A DNA stretch of 8,170 bases from contig CAMCQW010000077.1 of assembly GCA_945877045.1 (NCBI GenBank), positions 1 to 8,170 of the forward strand, read 5' to 3'. Origin of the DNA: Chryseobacterium gleum (lineage in GTDB: Bacteria; Bacteroidota; Bacteroidia; Flavobacteriales_D; Crocinitomicaceae). The notes under the pieces were generated by a model. That model ran no database searches. It was not told where the DNA came from and worked only from the letters and a program-made list of their open reading frames with translations. A program made the position numbers and the translations under genes. Positions 1-5,411 of the stretch are shown here, one piece after another; position 1 is the first letter of the stretch, and every line of letters begins with the position of its first letter.

Positions 1-267
1 AAAGCAGACAAAGACCTTCTAAGTTATTTAGATTTGAAGATTGAGAAATTATCCTTGTTTTCTCAGAACATTACCAGTTGTGAAGTTTACTTGAAATTAG
101 ATAAAGATGATCAACACGAAAACAAATTAGTAGAAATGAAGCTACATATACCTGGCAAGGAATTGTTCGCGAAAAAGAAAAGTGCTAGTTTCGAAGAGGC
201 TGCCACCCATGTAATAGATGCCTTGAAAAAACAATTAATCAAAGAAAAAGAGAAACTATCCGATTGA
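1..267 (+). CDS. hpf: Ribosome hibernation-promoting factor, short HPF/RaiA type (5' end missing)
   Basis: The reading frame is open from base 1 and gives 88 visible residues before TGA at 265-267. It begins KADKDLLSYLDLKIEKL, the stretch that normally follows about ten N-terminal residues of HPF/YfiA proteins, so the true start lies outside the window. A TTG at 34 is in frame but falls inside this conserved helix and is not a credible start. The core pattern is typical of the family: EVYLKLD, the basic strand KLVEMKLHIPGKELFAK, then FEEAATHVIDALKKQL ending in a Lys-rich tail. Such proteins bind the 30S decoding centre in stationary phase and block translation, aiding 70S inactivation or 100S dimer formation. 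No C-terminal dimerisation domain follows, so this is the short form. Its 3' end overlaps the convergent gene at 256-630 by 12 bp. Family assignment is firm; the exact mode of hibernation is inferred. Confidence 0.93.
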   Translation, partial: KADKDLLSYLDLKIEKLSLFSQNITSCEVYLKLDKDDQHENKLVEMKLHIPGKELFAKKKSASFEEAATHVIDALKKQLIKEKEKLSD

Positions 268-630
268 CACGATACGTTCGGTAATCATTTGGACAATTCG
301 TTTATTTATTTCCGTTTTATTTTCAAGATAAAAAGTATATTCATCCGCTGTAAAAAGGCCGATAACTATTCCAATATAGCGATTTTTTAGATCGGGGGTT
401 TTAGCAATTACATTTTTAATAGCTTCCCTATATTCGAAACTTTTCAATCGCTTCGATTTTATTTGAACAAAAAACAAGGTCTGTTTTACTTCAAGTATCC
501 AGAGCTCCTGCTGGTATTTTAAGATTGGGCGCAAAACCTGATTTTGAAATTTTTCCAATGGCTTTGATGTTTCTTCTTCAAGAAAAATAATTGGTCGCAA
601 GGCTAATAATTCTTCGCTACGCTTTTTCAT
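256..630 (-). CDS. Conserved Bacteroidota protein of unknown function (often auto-labelled 'glyoxalase')
   Basis: A 124-residue soluble protein with no signal peptide or membrane segment. It resembles, from memory, a small family common in Bacteroidota whose shared features are an N-terminal LxxLRP motif (residues 9-12), an FQNQ.LRPILK segment (28-38), a G(L/Q)FT..EY motif (91-98) and a C-terminal helix E.NKR...M..ERI (107-120). Members are frequently named glyoxalase in automatic annotation, but I see no vicinal-oxygen-chelate beta-alpha-beta repeat and no obvious metal-binding His/Glu set, so I would not assign that activity. The protein is mainly helical in appearance and rich in charged residues. 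It is the last gene of the ribE operon, starting 20 bp after the stop of the DEAD-box-like gene, with AGGG four bases before the ATG as a possible weak ribosome site. Its stop lies inside the convergent hpf gene. Function unknown. Confidence 0.8.
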   Translation of the reverse strand: MKKRSEELLALRPIIFLEEETSKPLEKFQNQVLRPILKYQQELWILEVKQTLFFVQIKSKRLKSFEYREAIKNVIAKTPDLKNRYIGIVIGLFTADEYTFYLENKTEINKRIVQMITERIVSIG

Positions 631-650
631 AAAACCCTATAATTGAATCA

Positions 651-1217
651 CTAAATAATGTCCTCGGATATTTTTTGATGTATCGGCATGAATTCATCAA
701 CGTAACTCTCGATCCTTTCATCACTCGAAGACGACATGAACAATAATTGCTTGCATTTAGGTAAACTTTCTGCAATTCGCCCAATGAATCCACGCCAACC
801 GTATTTAACTTGAACGTCCATTTGAAGGACAATAAATAATTTTAATTTGCTAATATTAAAACCATTCTGGAAATACATTTCACACACACGCCTGGAAGTT
901 CCCACGATGATTTCTGTTCCATCATAAAGGTCATTTCGTTGCTTTACCTTGTTTCCTTTTTCCAAAATCAAGTCTAGGGTTAAATCTCTTTCCTTAATAA
1001 AAGGCGCTAAAGAGGTGGCCAAATCTTGTGCGGCGATATTGTCCGAACATAAAATTATCATTCTTGGGGCGCCCTCTTCAGGTGTAGGAATTGAATGCGA
1101 AATAAGCGCTTCAATCAAGGAGATGTTTATTTCTCTTGATTCACATAAAGCCGATGAACCAGACTTTAACGCTTTTAATACATTGGTTTGAAATGCAGTA
1201 TTACTTTCCGAACTCAT
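651..1217 (-). CDS. Degenerate single-domain DEAD-box helicase-like protein, ATPase motifs lost
   Basis: 188 residues that can be laid along the first RecA domain of DEAD-box helicases. Residues 51-70 (PRMIILCSDNIAAQDLATSL) sit where motif Ia is expected, 101-113 (TEIIVGTSRRVCE) correspond to the 'VGTPGRL' motif, 125-134 to motif II, and 158-164 (LLFMSSS) to motif III 'SAT'. The catalytic residues are gone: the Walker A site (about residues 23-32) reads ALCESREINI instead of AxxGxGKT, and DEAD is replaced by LQMD (131-134). No second RecA domain follows. Flavobacteria carry comparable short DEAD-type proteins of about 200 residues (family memory), some with intact motifs. It cannot be expected to hydrolyse ATP; a binding or scaffolding role is a guess. 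Its ATG overlaps the mazG stop as ATGA, implying translational coupling, and the frame is intact, so it is probably not a pseudogene. Confidence 0.72.
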   Translation of the reverse strand: MSSESNTAFQTNVLKALKSGSSALCESREINISLIEALISHSIPTPEEGAPRMIILCSDNIAAQDLATSLAPFIKERDLTLDLILEKGNKVKQRNDLYDGTEIIVGTSRRVCEMYFQNGFNISKLKLFIVLQMDVQVKYGWRGFIGRIAESLPKCKQLLFMSSSSDERIESYVDEFMPIHQKISEDII

Positions 1218-1540
1218 ATTAACTTCGGATTATTAACATGTCTAAGCTCATCTCTGCTTGTTTTTTTCTTTAAATTTAATTCCATCGCCTTTGTTAAATC
1301 AACCCCCGTTTGATTGGCAATGCAAATAAGAACAAAAAGCACATCAGCTAACTCATCCCCTAAATCAAGCTTTTTGTCTGATTCTTTTTCGCTTTGCTCT
1401 CCATATCTGCGAGCTATTATGCGCGCAACCTCTCCCACTTCTTCCGTTAATATGGCCGTGTTAGTCAATTCGTTAAAATACCGCACCCCATATTGCTTTA
1501 TCCAAGCGTCTACGGTTTTTTGTGCTTCTTCAATTGTCAT
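1214..1540 (-). CDS. MazG-like nucleotide pyrophosphohydrolase
   Basis: A 108-residue, all-helical protein of the MazG/all-alpha NTP pyrophosphatase superfamily. The magnesium-binding signature is present: EEVGE at residues 33-37, then GDELADVLF at 61-69, giving the paired E-E-x-x-E and E-x-x-D motifs (E33/E34/E37 and E63/D66). The length matches the compact single-domain members found in Bacteroidota, not the two-domain E. coli MazG. Such enzymes cleave NTPs or dNTPs to the monophosphate and pyrophosphate, probably removing non-canonical nucleotides; substrate cannot be read from sequence. A dUTPase/dCTPase-like role is an alternative within the same fold. The ATG follows the ribE stop after one base (TAACATG), and its own TGA overlaps the next start, so it is embedded in the ribE transcript. 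Confidence 0.9.
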   Translation of the reverse strand: MTIEEAQKTVDAWIKQYGVRYFNELTNTAILTEEVGEVARIIARRYGEQSEKESDKKLDLGDELADVLFVLICIANQTGVDLTKAMELNLKKKTSRDELRHVNNPKLI

Positions 1541-1541
1541 G

Positions 1542-2138
1542 TTAATTAGATTTAGTTACTGATAACCATTTGGAAACATATTTGCCAATCACATCAAATT
1601 CAAGATTAACAGTATCGCCAAGCTTCATCTCATGAAAGTTGGTATTATTATAGGTGTAAGGAATGATACAAACTGAAAAAGAGTCTTTATCTGAATTCAC
1701 TACGGTTAAGCTCGTTCCATTAATGGTTATTGACCCTTTTTCCACCGTAATTTCCTTAGATTGGTGCGAAAAATCATATTTCCAACTTCCATTCTCTTCT
1801 AAAACCTTGGTGCAGTTTGCAACGCAATCTACATGTCCCTGAACGATATGCCCATCAATGCGTCCGTTCATCAACATTGAACGTTCGAGATTTACCTTCG
1901 TTCCTACTAGCCAATTCGATAAATTAGTCACAGACAAAGTTTCCTTTATTGCTGTTACTACATAAGATGAATTAGCCTTATCGATATCAACTACGGTAAG
2001 GCAACATCCGTTATGGGCGACACTTTGGTCTACTTTTAATTGGTCGGTAAAGTCAGCCTTTATTGTAAAATTTACGTTGTCTTTTTCTATTTGAATGGCG
2101 ACTACAACACCCATTTCTTCAATTATTCCAGTGAACAT
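1542..2138 (-). CDS. ribE: Riboflavin synthase, alpha subunit
   Basis: Catalyses the last step of riboflavin synthesis, the dismutation of two 6,7-dimethyl-8-ribityllumazine molecules into riboflavin and the pyrimidinedione precursor; acts as a cytosolic trimer. The 198-residue protein shows the expected two tandem lumazine-binding barrels. The first begins with MFTGIIEEMG, whose Phe2 is functionally important, and carries SVAHNGCCLTV (39-49), identical to the E. coli motif as I recall it. The second follows GRIDGHIVQGHVD (92-104, His97 and His102) and carries SITINGTSLTV (136-146). The C-terminal IGKYVSKWL is the usual trimerisation helix. Length is normal and the ATG gives the canonical N-terminus, so the start is secure. 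It is first in a four-gene operon, with a clear Bacteroidota promoter just upstream. The leader is only about 20 nt, too short for an FMN riboswitch. Confidence 0.97.
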   Translation of the reverse strand: MFTGIIEEMGVVVAIQIEKDNVNFTIKADFTDQLKVDQSVAHNGCCLTVVDIDKANSSYVVTAIKETLSVTNLSNWLVGTKVNLERSMLMNGRIDGHIVQGHVDCVANCTKVLEENGSWKYDFSHQSKEITVEKGSITINGTSLTVVNSDKDSFSVCIIPYTYNNTNFHEMKLGDTVNLEFDVIGKYVSKWLSVTKSN

Positions 2139-2162
2139 AACACGCTTTAATTAAATAATCCT

Positions 2163-2194
2163 CAAAAGTAAGGGGATAATTGGACTATCCCAAA
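2163..2194 (-). promoter_or_regulatory. Bacteroidota-type sigma-ABfr promoter for the ribE operon
   Basis: Read on the minus strand, TTTG (2194-2191) is followed after exactly 20 bases by TACTTTTG (2170-2163). This matches the published Bacteroidota consensus TTTG-N19-21-TAnnTTTG at every fixed position. Transcription would begin around 2155-2158, giving a leader of about 18-20 nt before the ribE ATG at 2138. The -33 box lies inside the last codons of the response regulator gene. Seen directly in sequence; activity is inferred. Confidence 0.75.
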
Positions 2195-2871
2195 GTTAAT
2201 TTATATCCGACACCACGAATTGAATGAAAATGTTGAGGTTCTTTAGGATCAATTTCGAAAACTTTGCGAAAGGTCAAGATATAATTATCAATCGTACGCG
2301 GTGTTGGAAACTTATCCATGCCCCAAATAGTATCTAAAATCTCATCACGTGAAATAACTCTTCCAACATTCACGGAAAAGAGCTGCAATAAATCAACTTC
2401 TCTTTTCGAAAAAGTTAGGATGTTCTTTTCTTCGGAATCACTTACTTCAAAAGTTTGGAAATTAATTGTTTTAGAGCCAATCGTAAATATATTTTGTGCG
2501 GTCGTTTTTAATTGAATTGCCAATAAAATCTTCACCCTTAATAATAGCTCTTCTAAATCAAAAGGCTTTGGTAAATAATCATTTCCACCCGCCTTTAATC
2601 CCACCACTCTATCCACAGTCGATCCCTTTGCTGAAAGGAATAATATAGGCACATCACTAAATTTCCGGATCTCTTTACACACTTGAATTCCATTATATCC
2701 AGGTAGCATCACATCTAAAATAACTAAATCACTCTCACCCAATTCTTTGGCATTATCAAAGGCTTCCGTTCCTGATTTAATCCCCACCACATCATAGCCA
2801 TCATACACTAAATTCAACTTTATTGAATCCAATAATACGGCCTCATCTTCTACTAAATAAATGCGTTTCAT
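2185..2871 (-). CDS. OmpR/PhoB-family two-component response regulator
   Basis: 228 residues in two domains. The N-terminal receiver (about 1-118) has the acidic pocket E8/D9, the phospho-acceptor D53 in LVILDVMLPG, the switch serine S80 in LFLSAKG and the conserved K102 in PKPF, so it should be phosphorylated normally. The C-terminal winged-helix domain (about 128-228) contains the FSKREVDLLQLF helix, VISRDEIL, the recognition-helix region RTIDNYILTFRKVFE and the terminal hairpin RGVGYKL. It is a DNA-binding transcription regulator. No histidine kinase is present in the window, so its partner and stimulus are unknown. It is divergent from the secreted protease gene across 61 bp, which makes that gene a candidate target. 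The ribE operon promoter overlaps its 3' end. I saw no exact consensus promoter upstream of it. Confidence 0.95.
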   Translation of the reverse strand: MKRIYLVEDEAVLLDSIKLNLVYDGYDVVGIKSGTEAFDNAKELGESDLVILDVMLPGYNGIQVCKEIRKFSDVPILFLSAKGSTVDRVVGLKAGGNDYLPKPFDLEELLLRVKILLAIQLKTTAQNIFTIGSKTINFQTFEVSDSEEKNILTFSKREVDLLQLFSVNVGRVISRDEILDTIWGMDKFPTPRTIDNYILTFRKVFEIDPKEPQHFHSIRGVGYKLTLG

Positions 2872-2903
2872 TTCGCAATAATTAAACTATTATATTATAT
2901 TTG
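2871..2903 (+). promoter_or_regulatory. Putative promoter for the secreted protease gene
   Basis: TATATTTG at 2896-2903 is an exact match to the Bacteroidota -7 element TAnnTTTG. The best -33 candidate is TTTC at 2871-2874, 21 bases upstream, one mismatch from TTTG. Transcription would start near 2909 and give a leader of about 24 nt before the ATG at 2933. The region is very AT-rich, so chance matches are more likely here than at the ribE promoter. Confidence 0.5.
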
Positions 2904-2932
2904 TCAGTGAAATTAATCAATAAAATGTAACT

Positions 2933-5347
2933 ATGAAAATACGCCTACTCTACATCGCCTTATTGCTTCTTCTGATTAATACAAATGGTTATTCACAAGA
3001 AAACATCCCTGTAATATCGAAGCAAATTTTTGATAAAAACATTCCCTTAACCATTATTTCTGCACCGGAAATGAACGCTATCCATACAGAAGATATCCTG
3101 CGTGATAAAAATGGCGTATTATATAGAATTGGTGTAAACAGGCCTGCTAATATTTCCTTAAATAACACTGGCATTTGGAGAACCCTACCTAATGGAGACC
3201 GTCAATGGCAAATGCATATTAAATCTCCTGGTGCTGAAGCTATCAGCTTTCTTTTTGAGGTGTTTAAGATCTATGGTGGAACCACCTTGAATATTCAGGA
3301 CATTACTGGAAAACCATTACACAATACCCTTACATCGAAAGATGTTGAATCGCACTTTATGCAAAATGCAGCCTTATGCTTTGGGGACGAAATGATTATG
3401 ACCATTTATGAGCCGGCTTACACAAAATCATCGGAAATTTTCATTGATAGAATCATTTATAATTATAGAGCAACAGGCAATCCCAACGCACAAAAAATTA
3501 ATGAATCTGACGCATGCGAAATCAATGTGAACTGTAGCCCTGTTGGAAATAATTGGCAGGACGAAAAAAGAGGCGTAGCAAGAATTTATGTGGTAGATGG
3601 TGGCGGTGCTGGATGGTGCACTGGTTCTGTTGTAAACAATACAGCATTAGACTGCAAACCCTTGTTTCTAACAGCGCTCCATTGTGGTGTTAGTGCTACT
3701 GCAGGAAATATGAATCAATGGAAATTTTATTTTCGCTATGAAGCCCTTACTTGCACTAACCCAAGTGTAGCAGGAACTTTAGATGATTATTTTATTACTG
3801 GCTGTGTGCGCATGGCAGATGCAAATGATGCTGGCGGTGATACTGGGTCTGACTTTTTATTGGTTCAAATGGGCACCCTTGCCAATCAAGCAGCAACTAT
3901 TACAACCATGAAATCAGCCAACTTTAATTGTTACTGGAACGGTTGGGATGCAAACAATACGGCAACGACTGGTGGGGCGGGGATCCACCACCCGGCAGGT
4001 GACATCAAAAAAATATCCACCTTTAACGGAACTACCGTTTCAACAACATGGGGAGGTTCTGTATCAAACACGCACTGGAGATTAACTTGGTCCGCAAATT
4101 CAAATGGTCATGGCGTTACAGAAGGAGGTTCGTCAGGCTCTCCTTTGTTTAATAACAGTTCCGGAAGAATTATTGGAACTCTTACAGGGGGAGGCTCTTT
4201 TTGTACAGCATTAAATTCACCAGATAGTTATGGTAAAATGTCTTATCACTGGACGAGTAATGGAACGCCAAACAACGAAAGATTAAAAACATACCTTGAT
4301 CCGGGGAATACGGGGTTGTTAGTTCTAAACGGTTCTGCGGATCCTTGTACAGCGGTTAATCCTACTGCACCTGTAGCTCAATTTAGTGCTACACCAACAA
4401 CAGTAAATACAGGGGGAACGGTTAGTTTTACCGATTTAAGTACTGGTTCGCCGACATCATGGGCTTGGACGATTTCAGGCAGTGGTTGGAGTTATACAGG
4501 TGGAACCTCAGCAACTTCACAAAACCCTCAAGTTATCTTTAATACAGTAGGTCAATATACCGTTACTTTAGTAGCAAGCAATTCAACGGGAAGTGATAAT
4601 GAAGTTAAAACAAATTACATAACCGTCACCCAACAAAGTGGGCCTTGTGCTGGCTCATCAGCTGCCTGCGATGAGTACATTAATAATGTTCTTTTGAACA
4701 CTATTAATAATACAAGCAACTGTTCTGCTGGTGGATTTGGTAATTATTCTGCTATGAGTACAACATTAGCAAAGGGGTCTCCTTATACTGTTACCGTTAC
4801 TCCTGCAATCAATGGCACTCCAGGTGCTTATACCGATGATGAGATTGCTGTATGGATAGATTACAACAACGACCTTGATTTTGTCGATGCTGGGGAACGA
4901 ATAGCCTATGTTTTAGTTGCTGCTGGCTGGAACAATGTCTTTAACTTTGTAGTACCAGCGACTGCAACAACAGCCCTTGTCAACATGCGCGTACGCATTT
5001 CTTATTCTGTAGACGGCGCCATCATTCCTTGTGGACAAAGTACATATGGTGAGGTAGAAGATTATAAGATTAATATCGTTGCAAGTTCTGGCCTGGAAGA
5101 GAATAATTTAGATGGATTATCCATCTTCCCGAATCCGACTAATGATTTTATTACTATCGAATTGTCTGCTGTGAATGCGATAGTTAAGGAAATTAAACTT
5201 GTAGATTTAACTGGAAAGACCTTATTAACGAGCCCAATAATAAATAATTCAAGCAAATTAGATTTGCATTTGTTTTCTGCAGGTATCTATCATGTGATTG
5301 TTAACACGAATGAGGGTTCTGTCACACGCAAAATAATTAAACTTTAA
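2933..5347 (+). CDS. Secreted lysyl endopeptidase-like serine protease with PKD, GEVED and T9SS sorting domains
   Basis: An 804-residue exported protease. Residues 1-22 are a signal peptide (MK-R, Leu-rich core, NGYSQ cleavage region). Residues about 23-190 form a probable propeptide. The protease domain (about 190-467) resembles Achromobacter protease I (API): the triad is H250 (LTALHCG), D307 (GSDFLLV) and S401 (TEGGSSGSP), and other shared blocks are GSVVNNTA, GIHHPAGDIKKIS and LDPGNTG. The API cysteine spacing is partly kept (C195/C201 near the mature start; C229-C251, 22 apart). D431 in PDSYG aligns with API Asp225, which sets Lys specificity, so cleavage after Lys is predicted. API His210 appears replaced by T418, while Trp169 matches W373. 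A PKD domain (about 478-566), a GEVED domain (about 579-716) and a type A sorting domain starting at LSIFPNP (729-735) follow. It should cross the inner membrane by Sec and the outer membrane by T9SS. A terminator ends the gene. Confidence 0.93.
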   Translation: MKIRLLYIALLLLLINTNGYSQENIPVISKQIFDKNIPLTIISAPEMNAIHTEDILRDKNGVLYRIGVNRPANISLNNTGIWRTLPNGDRQWQMHIKSPGAEAISFLFEVFKIYGGTTLNIQDITGKPLHNTLTSKDVESHFMQNAALCFGDEMIMTIYEPAYTKSSEIFIDRIIYNYRATGNPNAQKINESDACEINVNCSPVGNNWQDEKRGVARIYVVDGGGAGWCTGSVVNNTALDCKPLFLTALHCGVSATAGNMNQWKFYFRYEALTCTNPSVAGTLDDYFITGCVRMADANDAGGDTGSDFLLVQMGTLANQAATITTMKSANFNCYWNGWDANNTATTGGAGIHHPAGDIKKISTFNGTTVSTTWGGSVSNTHWRLTWSANSNGHGVTEGGSSGSPLFNNSSGRIIGTLTGGGSFCTALNSPDSYGKMSYHWTSNGTPNNERLKTYLDPGNTGLLVLNGSADPCTAVNPTAPVAQFSATPTTVNTGGTVSFTDLSTGSPTSWAWTISGSGWSYTGGTSATSQNPQVIFNTVGQYTVTLVASNSTGSDNEVKTNYITVTQQSGPCAGSSAACDEYINNVLLNTINNTSNCSAGGFGNYSAMSTTLAKGSPYTVTVTPAINGTPGAYTDDEIAVWIDYNNDLDFVDAGERIAYVLVAAGWNNVFNFVVPATATTALVNMRVRISYSVDGAIIPCGQSTYGEVEDYKINIVASSGLEENNLDGLSIFPNPTNDFITIELSAVNAIVKEIKLVDLTGKTLLTSPIINNSSKLDLHLFSAGIYHVIVNTNEGSVTRKIIKL

Positions 5348-5361
5348 TCATTCAATTTCTT

Positions 5362-5391
5362 AAAAACCGCCAAAATTGGCGGTTTTTTTTT
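5362..5391 (+). terminator. Intrinsic terminator after the protease gene
   Basis: AAAAACCGCC (5362-5371) pairs with GGCGG plus Ts (5378-5387) around the six-base loop AAAATT, followed by an unbroken run of nine Ts (5383-5391). The stem is perfect, with a GC core of five pairs. It starts 14 bp after the protease stop, so it ends that transcript and separates it from uvrC. The A-run on the other arm could also make it work on the opposite strand, but no gene approaches from that side. Confidence 0.92.
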
Positions 5392-5411
5392 GCTTATTTG
5401 CCAAATCGTTC

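Noticed and set aside
34..36. TTG start for the hibernation factor
   Set aside because: The conserved HPF sequence continues in frame upstream to base 1, so the gene is truncated by the window edge.
617..832. Minus-strand reading frame of 71 residues
   Set aside because: Overlaps the DEAD-box-like gene in another frame; the latter has family motifs and coupled boundaries.
949..1191. Plus-strand reading frame of 80 residues
   Set aside because: Antisense shadow of the DEAD-box-like gene; composition has no protein-like motif.
2139..2184. FMN riboswitch before ribE
   Set aside because: The 46-bp gap is far too short for the RFN element, and the predicted leader is about 20 nt.
2881..2921. 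Direct repeat ATTAAACTAT / ATTAATCAAT as a response-regulator binding site
   Set aside because: 8 of 10 bases match at a 31-bp offset, but in such AT-rich DNA this is expected by chance and the spacing does not fit typical OmpR-family sites.
2922..2929. TACATTTT on the minus strand as a -7 element for the response regulator
   Set aside because: One mismatch in the core and no TTTG at the -33 position.
5393..5400. CTTATTTG as a -7 element for uvrC
   Set aside because: The TA of TAnnTTTG is missing and no TTTG lies at the right upstream distance; the uvrC promoter remains unidentified.
5376..5411. TTG start giving UvrC twelve extra N-terminal residues
   Set aside because: It lies inside the hairpin of the terminator; the ATG at 5412 gives the normal UvrC N-terminus.
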